This document shows positions 39,601-52,800 of a DNA stretch of 64,000 nucleotides, piece by piece (the first letter of the stretch is position 1; each line of letters opens with the position of its first letter). The notes under the pieces were generated by a model, which did no database searches, was not told the DNA's origin, and was given only the letters and a program-made list of their open reading frames with translations. The translations under genes and the position numbers were made by a program. Source of the stretch: Paralichthys olivaceus (Eukaryota > Chordata > Actinopteri > Pleuronectiformes > Paralichthyidae); the NCBI RefSeq assembly GCF_024713975.1, contig NC_091093.1, positions 16,985,501-17,049,500 on the forward strand, given 5' to 3'.

Positions 39601-42600
39601 CAGTGTGTTTTTTCTGGTTGAAAGAGCGTTAAAGAATATAGTAAAATGCTTTAGACTCTTAAGCATTGTACCAAATGAGTTAATGACCTTTTATGTAAAA
39701 TCCACGATAAATTAATGTATTATTGTTTAACTACTGATGTCACTGACCTGGTTTTTCAGAGGTTGTTCTCGGACATGCTGCTGAAGCAGATCTCTCACGA
39801 GCTCATTCACTCCAATTTTCTCCACTATTTTTCGTCTTTCTTGAATCTGGACTGTGCCTGTGACATTTGTAACACAACAAATTATTCACACACACAGCAA
39901 AATGTATTTATTTACATGCAATGAGGAATTATTGTTGAAACTGTTGAATGTTCACATAAACGCTGTGGTTCCCACCAAAGATAAGAACCTCTGAGGTCTC
40001 TCCTGTAGCTGGTTTTAACACATTAACTGAGGAGAAGTGCAAAGAGAAACGGTCTCAAAAGGACAACATCACATCTGAAAGACACAGGGTCCGCACCTAA
40101 TATAAAGAAACTATGTGATCTTTCCCAGATGACAAAGAACTGCAAATCTTTTGCCAATAAATAATGTGTAGATTAATTTCTGCTTACTGGAAAATTAAAA
40201 GCATGAATATTCTCTACATTACCAATAACAAAGGTGAAATCTTCTACGTCTGTTGTAAACTTCTTACCATAGAAGTGACCAAAGCCCATGCTGAAAGCTA
40301 TGACGAGGGCGAGCAGGATACACTTGTTGAGGACGCTGCTGCGCTGACCCTGCATTCGAACATCCTCAGCAGGTCCGACTTCAGCCGGCTCCTCCTCCTC
40401 TTGCTGCTTCTCCTCTTTGTCCACATCTTCCTCCACCTCCTCACCTGGACCAGACTCCAGCGCCTCCTCATCTTCAGTCTCCATCACAATGCTCGAGATA
40501 TTCTTCCTCACCCTACGTCTTCGTATGATAGTACTGGGGCTCTGTCCTACCTCGTCCTCACTGCTGCTCGAGTTTGTCACTGCCGGCTGCTGCACCGGGA
40601 AAACTACGGAAAAATACACAAAGTTACGTTTGCAGTGATAGTGTGAAATAAAACTGACTTTCACAAAGTGGTACACACAAAATGAACAGGCTCAGGCTCA
40701 AGCATGCACAGGTGATGCTACTCATGCGCAAAAGAAAAATATTAATACTTTACTCACTCCTCAAACTACACTTGTGTTCATGGTGTGTTTAAAATGCACT
40801 GAAGGAAGAGTTCAACCTTTTGGGAAACATTCTTAATTTGTTTTCTTGCTGAGAGTGAGAGGAAAAAATTGAGTGTATAATCCCTGTAACACTGTAACAT
40901 GATGTTTTTACACTTTGGGTTTCCTTCACATTTTTTCACATTCTTTAAACATGTAGTGATCTTTACATGAGCTGGTGGATGGGTTTTGTTACCATGAGAC
41001 AGACAGGCTCACTGCTGTCCCCTGCCTTCAGTCTTTATGCTAAGCTAAGCTAATAGGCCGATGGCTGTAGTTCAGATATTTTTCAGGCAAAAATAGCCTT
41101 CAAAGATTTACAGAGCTCTATCCACCCATCGGTACCATACTGATTTTTTGTATCTGAAAATATAAGCAAAGGAGCAAAAAGGCCTATTTTCCATATGGAA
41201 CTTAACATTTTGAAATATTAAGACAAATGAATAATCCTGAATAAAACTGATTTACTGGACAGTTTGTTGCTGCTGGTTATCTTGGTTCTCCAAAACACAC
41301 AAAATGCATAAAGAATAATTACATACATCATTTTGTGTCTTAAAACTGCTTAGAGATAAAGTATCTTACAAAAAGGTTTTCTGACCTTGAGTGTACATCA
41401 GTTTTATTGGCACATCATTTTAATGGAGTTCCCCATTATTATTATTATTTTATGTTGCATATAACAGTAAATTAATTACACTTCAATTCTAGTCAGTCAG
41501 ACCTACAAAGACACACACACATGCACACCCTTGGAGAAACTGTGAGCTGTGAAGAAACCACACATTTTTCTGTGGTGGAACATGCTTTAAATGCTCATCT
41601 TTGAGCAGCATATGTTCAGCATCAGGATTAGGTCAGTGAATTGCTGAGAAAGCTTTGCATTTTATTAGATTCACTCTAGTTTCACGTTTGGCCACCTGCA
41701 TGTGAGCGGCCTCCAGTGAGCTGGCTCCTCAGATGGTAGCCAAACCTCACCAAACTCTGTGGAAGTTTCCAGTGACTCATCATCAAACCTGTTTTGGCGA
41801 TGTAGGAGATAGGCAGAGGAAGAAACATGCCTTGTTGATGTGTTGAATTTGTCTTTGTTTACAGAGAGTGGCAGTAAAATATGTTTGCTGCCGAAAATAC
41901 AAGGATAGGTGAATGTGTTGTACCGGTCTCTGCAGCAGTGAAGGCGTACTGGCTGCTGCAGGATGTGCCAAGGTAAAACTCTGCGTTGGCAGCTACCTCC
42001 TCCTCCACGTCTGCGCTCTCGTCCTCCTTCAAGTCTCCTAGAGTCACGATGTCGGAGTGATCGCTAAAGGTCAACAGAGTCACAGGCTCTTTCCCTGCAG
42101 CGACGTCTCTGACCTGCAGAATACACAGAGAGCAGCATTTCTGTGTTGTAGATACAAATTCGACAAAATTTTTTCCCAAGTGTCTTAAATGACGTTCAAT
42201 AGAAAAATCTGATTTATAAATGTGTTTTTCAATCCACATGAATATCAAACAATTTGAACACACACACAAAACTATTTCACAAATTCTCATATCGCAACAT
42301 AAACATTTTTTAATTTTCACTTAAAGATCATAAAAACACTATTTTGAGTCTAATTTCTTTCTAGATTATTTATACAATGACCCTGCAGATTATTTGCAGG
42401 TCTCCTCACCTCAGGGACAAGCAGTGTCTCATCTGCGGTTCGTTCTTCCAGTGTATCTTCAAGTGAATCAGCACCTCTCTCTTCATCACACCCATCTGAA
42501 ATATAATCTATATCAATTATGATGTGTGAGTTATAGTTGCTATGATTAGCGTCACAAATATGAAATCATACTCATAGTTACAGTCACTACGCATTAATCT

Positions 42601-43565
42601 GTCAATTAATTTCTTGATTAACTGTAAAAATAGTGCAAATAAATCCCCATCATAATCTCTCTGACATATTCAATGTCTTTTTTTTGTGTCCAAAAACAGC
42701 TCAGAAACCAGAGAATTCACAATAATCAAATTTGACAAACTGTTCTCAAATCAATAAGTTATATGGTGACTTTTTTTCCCACCTGACGCCTGTGTGACCT
42801 GCAGCTCTGCTTTCTCCACCACCAGAGGACGCTCTAACAGCTCGGCTCCATATTCCACTGCAGCCTCCAACCCCAAGGTCTCGATATCGGAGCCCTGCAA
42901 ACAAAGTAAGCAAACATTAAGTCTGGGCATGATGCAATAACTTATTATGCAAACCAAGAAAAGATGGTATTAAGCAAGATCATTCAAGTTTTTCTGTGAG
43001 GAATTATTTGTAGCTGTGACTGGCTCGTTTTATTGTAAATTGTAGAGACAGAAACATTCCCAACGGTATGAATGACACATGCAACAGAGACTGAACAAAC
43101 ATCAGTTTGCCGACAGGACGCTCGAGACACCTGAGGCGGAAGTTTCATCAGCAAAACAGTGACACATGCACAGTCACCATCATCTAGTGGAATCTCAGTG
43201 AGTGAATAACCGAGGAAAAATACAATAAGTAACTTATCTAATTAAACAGGGAAAAAACTATTCCAGCAACCACATGTGTCTTCAATCAAAATTCCAAAGG
43301 TCAGTTCATATGCTCATAAGAAATCAGTCTCCAATGAAGAAGAGAAAACTGTTCCACACAGGGAGGAGTAGTGGTAATCATATTTTAATTTTCTTTCACA
43401 GAGATAAATCATAATTTGAGTTGTATTTTTCCCTCTTTGTTGTTACTTATTAAGTAATAATCGAATAAAAAAAGCTGTGGAGTGAAGTCAAAAAATGTTT
43501 TATACCTCATTACTAATGATGGTCCAGCCACAGGACGACTCTGCATCACTTGACGTCTCCGACAT
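36685..43565 (-). CDS. ccpg1: Cell cycle progression protein 1 (CCPG1), ER-phagy receptor
   Basis: Seen: exons 43565-43506, 42894-42783, 42495-42410, 42113-41924, 40603-40268, 40026-39976, 39857-39748, 39189-39076, 38892-37583 and 36877-36685 give 853 aa plus TGA in one frame. The N-terminus MSETSSDAESSCGWTIISNE holds a LIR motif (Trp14-Thr-Ile-Ile17). HSDIVTLGDLKE and NSSSSEDEV match the FIP200-binding motifs. One membrane span (CILLALVIAFSMGFGHFYG) follows, then a luminal coiled coil and a globular part (SLFNKAMEPIRADEF, GVFIHDQMLFTDFV). The protein ends ADVKIELGPMPFDPKY, the family end. Known: CCPG1 links ER to GABARAP/LC3 and FIP200 for ER-phagy and is induced by ER stress. The 37583 donor (CCCGAG then GTACGT) must be used; reading through gives a false end. 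Confidence 0.95.
39216..39268. repeat. Remnant of a dispersed repeat (TATTTATACAGCACCTTTC)
   Basis: AATAATAATA then GTATTTATACAGCACCTTTC, the start of a frequent fish repeat; the remainder is missing. Confidence 0.45.
39976..40026 (-). other. 51-bp cassette exon of ccpg1
   Basis: Encodes 17 residues (LKPATGETSEVLIFG in its centre) just after the membrane span. Both borders are good and length is a multiple of three, so skipping keeps the frame. The human protein as I recall it lacks this insert (HFYG directly followed by TIQIQ). Confidence 0.6.
40797..41225. mobile_element. Non-autonomous DNA element (GCTAAGCTAAGCTAA type), degraded
   Basis: Phrases in order: CCTTTTGGGAAACATTCTTA, CTTGCTGAGAGTGAGAGG, CTTTATGCTAAGCTAAGC, then CATTTTGAAATATTAAG. 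This resembles a very common fish MITE. In the ccpg1 intron between 40603 and 41924. Confidence 0.7.
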
Positions 43566-44568
43566 TTCTGGTGGTTGTCAGCAACACACAGTACAGGGAA
43601 CTAGAGGAGAAGAGAAGGTTATTAGGTAAGCAAATGCGATCTAATAAAAACTTGCCTGTGTCCATTTGTAGACACACTGATGTATAAAAACAACATTACA
43701 TTGTTTCAGGTTTTATAATCTCAACTACACACACATACTCTTCATCATAAACTTAGATAACCATGGTCTGCTTTGATTTGCTAAAGTGTTGAACAAGTCA
43801 AAACTTCAGATTAAAAGTGCAAGCAGAGGATATGAATGATTATGTCATTGTCAGGATGTTTTGTGATACATTTGGCTATAAGAGCCATCAGCACTGTTAA
43901 TAAACATTTAATCAAGTGATGAAACAGGAACGTGGGGAGCAGCAACTCTGTTCTTTGGTCTGTTGTCATACTGGTGTGATATTAAAACGTAAACCATGAA
44001 ACAATATGAATTTGTTACCGGTCAAGAGATTCTACTATCATCTTTATAACATAGTATTTTACATGTATCCTTGTTGTAGTGTAGTGGTGATGTCTAATAG
44101 GAAGTGTAGCACATCAATGAGCTGCTCTATAGCAGCTTTATTTGATATTTACATTTTTCATCAACTGTACCAGCTATATCTCTTTTTCTCCATCCTCCAC
44201 CACTACCTGAAACAATGACACTGACATGTGCATCAGCTGAAAACCAACAGACCCAAACAGTCTGTATCTGTTCCCTGGAAACAACACGGGTGAGTTAGGT
44301 CAATAACAAGACAGAGATACAGTTGATGCACCATCGATCAATTGAAATCGAAGTTCTGTCTATTTATTCAAGCTTTTTTTTCAGCTTGTCTTATAATTCT
44401 GTTCATTCCTATGATTGTTTTAACTTTATTTACTTTTTTCACTCATCTTCCGAGCATTTCACAAACGTGTTACATAAATCTGACCCGAAAAACTTCTCTG
44501 GTTACTTTAGAACAATAAATCAGTTAAATTCATTTTAATATTGATCACACACAGTGGTTCATTCACAC

Positions 44569-44570
<2 letters not shown>

Positions 44571-44600
<30 letters not shown>
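44571..44600. repeat. (TG)n microsatellite
   Basis: Fifteen TG units at the edge of the CpG-rich region. Confidence 0.95.
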
Positions 44601-44602
<2 letters not shown>

Positions 44603-44628
44603 TGCGTGCCTGCGTGTGTCTGTGTGTC

Positions 44629-44641
44629 GCCCTCTAGCGGT
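44629..44641 (-). promoter_or_regulatory. CTCF-like core
   Basis: CCGCTAGAGGGCG on the minus strand fits CCASYAGRKGGC with one mismatch. Confidence 0.4.
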
Positions 44642-44962
44642 GACAGCTAGAGAGCAGCTAACCGGAGATGCGGCCTGGCTGGATTCAGACATTTGCTTTA
44701 ACAACAGACGTGTTAGCGTCGGTGGTTTGAAGCGACCATTAGCATCGTCTCTCGACGTTAACTAGAGCTGTTCTGCGGTGGTTTGTGGGTTAGTTCACTA
44801 GTTTACCAGGCTGGTTGTTAACGTCTCTGAGCGTCTATTTAAAGCCGCGTCCACCACCTCCGCCATGTTTAACCGACATTAAGAACGAGTATAGTTCCGA
44901 AGCTGAGCGCAGAGACGGGACTCACCGGTGCTCGCGCCCTGAAACGAGGCAGCTGTTCTCAC

Positions 44963-45110
44963 CACCAGCTCCAGAGTTGTTGCAGTTTACCCGACTAGCC
45001 GCCAACATCCCACCGGAGCCGGGAAATGTAGTTTCACAGGGGCGCAGTTAAAAACACGGCTCAGAGCCTTCACCGACCTCTTCAAACTACATTCCCCACA
45101 AGCCAGCGCG
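44963..45110 (-). promoter_or_regulatory. ccpg1 non-coding first exon and CpG promoter with paired ZNF143-type motifs
   Basis: On the minus strand CTGGTG then GTGAGAAC is a donor at 44962-44961, the partner of the acceptor near 43602. ACTACATTTCCC (minus, 45024-45035) and ACTACATTCCCC (plus, 45086-45097) are inverted copies of the ACTACANNTCCC promoter motif linked to ZNF143/THAP11. Confidence 0.6.
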
Positions 45111-46350
45111 GTGGACAAACAGGCTCTGCGAGGGTGGGCTGCGAAATAAAAACATAAACAAGGAAGCGTGACAAAGCAGAGCAGCGCCAGAGTTCAGAGT
45201 GCGAGGCGACACGAGAGCTCACAGGGTCATGTGTGTGTGTGATGTTGTGTTAGCACGGGGTTTCAAATAGCGTCAGGGTATTTTTAATACGTGACAGTGT
45301 CCGACAGAAAACACGTGGTGGTCCTTGCTGTGATCCGCGTGCTCGTTCTGCAAACTCACGGTTGGTGATATGAAAACAGAGGATTCTCCTGAAATGCTGC
45401 TCGACCGGTTGTTAAACTTCTGTAACTGTGGATCAAGCCTGTACAGTGATTTATGGTTTGACGTGTGTGAAACTAGTGCTTCAGCAGCAACCTTCAACCA
45501 AACGAGCACGTGAGATATAATCCAAAAGAAAAAAATAAAATTACACGTTTACAAAATCTACCAAATAAGAAATGGGCAAACAACAATATCAAAGCACCAT
45601 TTTTTTCCAAAGCAACACTATGTAACTTTTACCAAGCAACAGCGCCATCTGCAGCCAAACCTGGTGATTACCTCTGTAAGGCTTCACAGCCATGATGATG
45701 TGTCAGTGATTTGTTGATGAAAAGACATAAATACAACCCCTGCAGCAGATAGACATTAAAACTAAAATACAGCTCTCACACCAGTTTTCATGCACTTTTG
45801 TGTAATGTTGCCTTTTACTTTGCTACTAACAAACTATCAAACACTAATAACTTAAGTTTGCCTTCTGGGTTGTGTGGCAGCCAGTGGCACAGGGAACATT
45901 GAATGGATGAAGGGAAGATTTGAATGGATTACACTAAATATCAATACATTCTGGATACAAATGTCCTGAAGTGGCAATGGCCCAAGGGAGACATTAAAAT
46001 CCAGCAAGAACACATTACAGGCTTATGTGCTATTTTATGCATCACTTTTGTATAAATGTTTTCAATTTTACAACTCCTGGCCACAGTAAAGGAGATTTTT
46101 ACCATTTCTTGGCCAAATAAGAGCATGATATTTTGGACAAGGGCGATTTTTCATTTGTCTTCTGTATATGGAAGAAGTTTAAAGATGTCAAAGGACCAGT
46201 AATTGTGAATAAACTGAATAAATAATGGGTACATAACATTTTGATGAAGGAATAATTAAAGTAAAAATATACAGTCATTTCATTAGTGTGTTTTGTATTT
46301 TAACCAGCACAACAACTACATGTCTTGTAAAGAACAACTGCAGACACAAG
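45111..46350. other. Intergenic stretch between ccpg1 and prtg
   Basis: The first 250 bp remain CpG-rich and could be the start of a divergent transcript; no coding frame supports a gene. The part 45595-45690 (ACACTATGTAACTTTTACC, GCGCCATCTGCAG) looks like a MITE fragment. Confidence 0.45.
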
Positions 46351-46366
46351 GCTTCTCTTATTTGTG

Positions 46367-46372
46367 TACTTT
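46367..46372 (-). terminator. Candidate prtg poly(A) signal AATAAA
   Basis: TTTATT on the plus strand, the leftmost canonical signal facing left of prtg before the ccpg1 promoter. Confidence 0.4.
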
Positions 46373-47722
46373 ATTATTTAAACTGATATTCAGATTTTTT
46401 ATAATTTGCCACATTCTAAAAATCTCCTAGCTAAGCATTTTTGGCAAAAAAACAACTTGCAAGTAATTTTGCTGACAAAGACAAACTGACAAAATATAAC
46501 AAAACATTAACAGAAAACATAATAATTACAAAAAGGTACATTCAATTTTCAAGAGTTGACACCTGCATTCTCTTTAGGGAGGAGCAGCTGTGGGTCCCCC
46601 TGAGTTTGACTGTAAATGACCCACAGCGCTTCGCCGCACATTATTTAAATTCAACATTACTGCAGAAGGGAGAACAAAGAGCCAGTCTGCTCATACACAG
46701 ACGAGACTGTGTTTTATCCCTTTAAATTCACATGCTCGAACAGGAACACAATTCAAACAACACCATTCCTGAAATGAAAGGCAACAGGCGACATCCTGGT
46801 TCCTCTCTATGTTATTGTTCTCTCAGTCTCACAGACAATAAGTGTTTTTCATCTGAACCTAACGACGGAATATGAAACATTAAAAACCTGAGGTATCACT
46901 TCTGTATCTGCATAAGCTACACGAGGCACCAACAGAATCTGCACTCCACTGCAGCTGTAGTTATTGTGAAGTAGGAGGTCAGTATCTTATCCCAGGTAAA
47001 ATACTTCACGTCGCATGAACATAGTGTCTTTGGTTCACAAACTAAGCATGAGTGCAGTTTTCAGATTCTGGGTTGAGCCTTTAAAGAGCTTACAACAAGA
47101 CAATATGAATACCTTACAGGGTTTGAGTTAGAATGGAAATGTGTATCCTCCTTTTAAAGATAAATATGAATCCACTGTATCAAAAATCCATTTATCTTGA
47201 AAAACAACAGATTAAAAAATGAGCCAAACTTGATTTTGCGGAAATAAATGATTAAGAAACACAGAGTGACGTTTCAACCTGCGTTCTTATAGTACAATGC
47301 ATGATACAGTCGTAAGATGAGTAAGAGAACACTGAAACTGACAACATTTCACACAAAGGTAGGATGCTTTACAACCAATCTCATTCCAATATGCAACGGT
47401 GACCTTATAAAAAAAAAATCTTTGGTTTACGTTGTTTGCTTTTTTTTAAAAAAAGAAAGAAAGCTAAACTGATTGTGTCACATCTCAGCTCAAAAGTTTC
47501 CCCTGATTGAATCCATTGCAGAATCCTCTGATTAAAAATACAGCATTGTGAAAACACGCGTACATCCACTGACTTTCTGAAATCTCTCGTATGCAATACA
47601 ATCATTAAAAACTGCAATCGTTACCATTTGTGACATCGTAAAGGATAGTTTTATCAAAATACAAACAGTAAATTTGAATAATAGAATCATATACTATACC
47701 ATAGATTTATTGTTTAAAATGT

Positions 47723-47726
<4 letters not shown>

Positions 47727-47754
<28 letters not shown>
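47727..47754. repeat. (TA)n microsatellite
   Basis: Fourteen TA units. Confidence 0.95.
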
Positions 47755-49879
47755 GCTCTAACCAGGAAACATCTCAAATACAAACTTGAAAATTATCTTA
47801 TTAATTTGTTGAATTCATTCGCAAAGGTGAAAAATCAGTGGGTGCACATTTACACATGACTGCACTGTTCCAACACAGACTGCTATCAATATAATATACT
47901 GTATTTCATGCTTATTATTTTCACCTACAATGTACAGACGTCTGTTTGCAACAGTTTTCGAGGAATTCTGCGACAGGATAATTTGGTTTGTGTGCATAAG
48001 ATTGATTATTAATTGTCACTCCATCGTCATTGAGTGCCCGTGAATCCTGCCGGCACTTTCCCAGAGATTTAAGGGCCTCCAAGGCCGCGTTCAAACTCTT
48101 TGGTCGAATGTGTTTTGATTATTTCACCACTCCTCAGTAACCTTCTGCCAGAGATTAGTTGAGAGACTAAAATAAACTTGGGTAGCAAACAACTCTTTGG
48201 GTAAATAGCGTCACAGTCACCGCTGCACATTGGCTGATCATATAAAACTACTCGGCAGACAAGTGCTAATCTTTATCTACTCTACAGCAAAGCAAAAATA
48301 CTACTTGGAACAAAACTACAATGTGTACTCAGTAGTACATATCTTCTAACAAAAATATAGATTTTTCATGGTGTTCATTCAATTCTTCACTTTCATCTCT
48401 GATTAAACACTTCCATTGCTTTTTATAGTAAAATCATTCTTCATGTGTTGCAACCTCACATGGAGCATCTCCCTCAGAGAGATTAGGCTTTGGTTTCAGC
48501 ATGTGAGGGGCATTTTTCACATTAAGGCCAATTGTAAAGCTTTTCTGTACCGACATGCCACTGTAAGCACTTCTGGTGTGAATCTTTACGTGAACAAAAA
48601 GGAAGAAGTCAACAAAACTACAGAGGGGGGATTCCATCTGGTGGAGGTGGGGGAATGGGGGGGCACGGGGGCTACTGGCACACAATATCTGAGATACATT
48701 CATAGCATATTCTACTCGGCAATTACACACTACAACAGTTTAGTACTGAGAAGATACCCTGTCAGTTCACCATGTAACACTACATGACTTTTCAAATGTA
48801 CTAAACCTTTTTCCCTGAGTTTAGGAAAACAATGAGACAACAAAATGAATTGTTAAACGAGGTAGTATAAAACAGGAGTAGCAAGGGCAGCTGCACACTG
48901 ACACATAGACATTCATCTTTCCTTTCTTTCCATTACTCAATAATGGAGAAAATGAACACAAAAAATATTATTAATACTGGCTCAGTACCTCAGCGACATC
49001 TGAGGATATAAATAACAAACTGTTCATGTGTTCTACATCCTTCAGTCCACAGCACAGGTGGAGCGAGGAAAAATCTGCAGCGCCCTCACCATCCGGTAAA
49101 TCAGAACAAAGTAAGAGAAAAAGACAAAAACAGGATGACAATCAGAAAGAAAGTCACCAGGAAGTATAAAATGTGTTGGAGCTGAAGCAGCCCATCACAT
49201 AACAAAGGTATAAGTAGTTATTAAATATACAGTGGAAAGTTTACCCGGAGGTAAACCGAGGTAGATAATCAGCGACAAGGACTCACTCTTCCCTTTCGCT
49301 CCAGTGATAAAACTCTCTTAAATAATGTCAGAAATGTCACTTTTCACATTTTTGACAATCTCCTTTGAACATTCATGGTGGGTGAGATTTTTCTTTTCAA
49401 AAACAAACAAACACAACTTAAGAGAGAATTAAAAAAAGACATTCAAAAGAAAAACAAAGACGTAAAAGAAGTGAAATGACCTTCACTGCCAACAGTTTTT
49501 ATAGTGGTTAAGAAAAAAAAACTCTCTCTCTCTCTTTCTTTCTCTCTCATACGCATATTCAAGCCTGTGGTAACTTCCAACAGAAAATAACTTCAGCAGT
49601 GTGACATGGAGGAATTGATTTTTCAAATCTGTCTGTGGCGAGTTAGTCTCTTCTCTTTTTCTTTTTTTTTTAAATCTTGGTGACTGCCACATTGTTGTAT
49701 GTAGATAATCCTAACTCCCTAAAGGCCGGACTACCCCTTTAATATTTCTTTCATGGAGTGTAAATAACTGAAATGAATACCACCTTCTTCACACTCACTC
49801 TCACATGCACACACAGACACACACATCCACATACAGCATACACGCACACATGCACAAGGACTCAGACATTCCTACAAAC

Positions 49880-52800
49880 TTAGAGAGAAAGTGCGGATTG
49901 AGAACTGCTCTGAACCTCGTGGTGACAGCAGCCGTTCTCAACAGACTCCGTTAACTTCAGGTCCGCCTGACTCTCCTCCGATAGCTCGTCGGGTTCATCA
50001 GCAGGGCCGCTGCAGTCTAAGCCTCCGCTGTCTGCTGTCAGAGATGGCGGGCGGCTGCTGGCACCAGATGACAGGTTGGTCATCTCTGTCTCGTCGTGAG
50101 AGTAGCGACCAGAGTCCCCCGTTTCGTGGCTGCCCTCGCTGTTAGAGGATCCCTCCGTGTCGCCACGGTGTCCGAGCAGGGCCTGCAGGGTGCCGGGCAG
50201 GTCCGGAGAAACTAGCTCGTCCTCGAAGGTTAACATTGTGGTGCCCGGCTGGTAGGTGACGACGCCATGTCTCATATTCTGCAGCACAGAGAAAGTAACA
50301 AGAGTTTTAAGCTAATTTTTAAATGAAAGAGAGCTAATTTGAAATTAGCCATAAACTTAATAGTGTCTGTAATCCATATTAATGTTTACTACCCAATAAA
50401 TGTGTTTCCTTTCTTCCAAATCATTTTGCTCTTACATAGACAAAAACCTTTATATCCTCCTGACTTCCCACATGGTTCTTACTTACAGTGGAATCACAAT
50501 CACCAAATAAGGAGCTCTTGAGCTCTTGTTAGGTTGAACTGATTATCATAGAACTTCCTCCTAAGGAAAGCACAACTTTCAACAAGGAGGCTGAGGTTTG
50601 GGAGTCAGGGTTTTATGAGACTCAATTGAAGTTTACAAACACTGTGTTGTATGATTTTTTCTCTACCGAACTACAAATTGCTGAGGACAACTGAAACAGC
50701 AGGATTTATGATTCTTAATCTTACCTGTACTGCTTTACTGTCCTTTGTCACATTATTGCTGAAGGAGAACCATTTCTTTTTCATCTCAGCACTGGGCTGG
50801 ACAGGACCAAGGTAATTGATAATGAGATTTGTTCCACCCTACAAGTAAAATACAGTGAATACGAATGAGTCATATCCAGTATGAAATATAAATCAATATG
50901 AAATCGATACGACTTCTAGTGGCTTTACAACTCTACATTTTATGTAGTTATGATAACTTCAGCAACAAAAATCAATTTTCCAAACATCACATTTTTACAA
51001 CTACAATATATTATGATTATGATGTTAACATAACTTATTTAGGTTTTAATTCCATGTTTCTGTAATAAGTTTTAGTACCTTTGCATCAATGAAATGGTTT
51101 TGACTCATCATTGGCACAGTCACATCAGCGTTCTCAGCTTGTCCGTCAGAGCCCAGCTGTCCTGCAGCCGAGGTAGATGTGCTCACTCCTTCTCTGTAAG
51201 TTTTAGCAGCTGAAAATTTCCTGCAGGGAAACAAACATGACGTCATTACGAACTGAAAATACTCCAGGATAACAGTTTTTTTCTTTTGTTGTGTACAGAC
51301 AAACTTAAGTACCTGTTTTTGCCTCGGCAGACAATAATGAAAGCGCATATGATGATGCAGATGAGAGCAATGCAGACACCCACAGTGATCCCTGTCATTG
51401 ATTTTTGGTCCAGGTGGTAGAAGCCATCAGAAAAGCCTGCAAAGGATTAGGAAACACTGTGAGATTATAGTGTATACATTATGATTACCATATTTCAGTT
51501 TCAAAAAGGACCTTGAATAGTTTCACATCATTCGATATCTAATGATTCAATCAGGACAGTGTTGACGGCACTTACCTGTGGAGTGCCGAGGGTCGGAGGA
51601 GAGATCTGACCACACTGTCAGCTCCACTGTGTGAGAGAATGGTCCATCACCCATGCTGTTGGATGCAGAAACTTTCACCAGGTAAACCTGACCAGGCTTC
51701 AGGTTCTCCAGCAGTGCCATGGTGATAGATCCTGTTGATGAGATTTAACTCTGGTGTTTAACTGCACATTGTGAATACATTGTTGAAACAGGACTTTTAT
51801 CTTCTAAACATGTAATTAACTGGTGTTTTAACAAGGTTACTGCAGCTCTCATGTATGAATAACTTGAAAAGCAGTGGCAGTATCTGAAACTCATAAATAT
51901 CCAACACAATTTTAGTTTTTTAAAATCACATCTAATTTTTCACAATTAAATAATTTATGGGTAAATTCTGAGGTAGTTCAGTGCATAGAACTAATACAAA
52001 TCAAGTCAATTCATGAATAAACTAAGAACCAGAGATGTATTTGTTATAAGACCTGGGGCCTGAGTTAGAAGTTATCTGGTCAAATGTAAGATCATGAAGT
52101 TTATTTTATCACATGTTGTAGCACAGTGTTTAACTGTGTTTAGTGGTACTATATGGTACTATTTGAATCCGTAGTTCAACATTTTAAGACATTGGTTTAT
52201 TTGTCTGTACATTCAATATAAAGCTGCAGCTAATCATCTGAGCTTATCATAAAGATTGAAAAAGCTGGGGATACAGCCAGCCTGACCCTGTCCAAAGGTG
52301 ACAGCGGATCGTTCCCTTATCCAGTACCACCCACTTTAAAGCCACCAGGGTCCCAGAAGAGACTGAAGGGGGCTGGGTGTTCACTGTGAGTTTATAGGGG
52401 GCTGGGCTGAGCTGGTCTGGCTTTGTGAGCATCTTCAATTTTGACCCTTCCCCAGTAAAAGAGAGAAAAAGCACCTACTCTGATGACAGATACAACAGAT
52501 TCTTTAAGCATAAATTCTAAGACAAAAATTATAAGCGTCAAAATGTTACTATGTTTTTCTGCAGACGACATTATAGTAACTATCTTCTGGGATTTCTCCA
52601 CAGGAACAGAAGATTCAGCTTTTTACAGCAGCACAGAAAACACACAAGCTAAAATCTGTGGGGTGCAGCGTTTTTTTCTCATAGTGAGAGTTGAAACCTT
52701 TATTTTATTGTATTACTAAGATCATCTCTGGATCCGATGCAAACAGAGAAATAGACACATTCACCACTGCTGCACTTTGATAGGAATCTGTGGTCTTTGT

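Larger units (their letters stand above)
43590..44962 (-). other. ccpg1 intron 1
   Basis: Between the acceptor upstream of the ATG exon (TCTCCTCTAG, about 43602) and the predicted donor of the first exon. It holds a (TG)n tract and a CpG-rich patch from 44600 on. No exon seen. Confidence 0.5.
46355..49879 (-). other. Long prtg 3' UTR
   Basis: About 3.5 kb with no coding potential between the prtg stop and the candidate poly(A) signal. It holds a (TA)n tract (47727-47754), a CT-rich tract (49520-49553) and CA-rich sequence (49800-49860). An earlier poly(A) site is possible. Confidence 0.45.
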
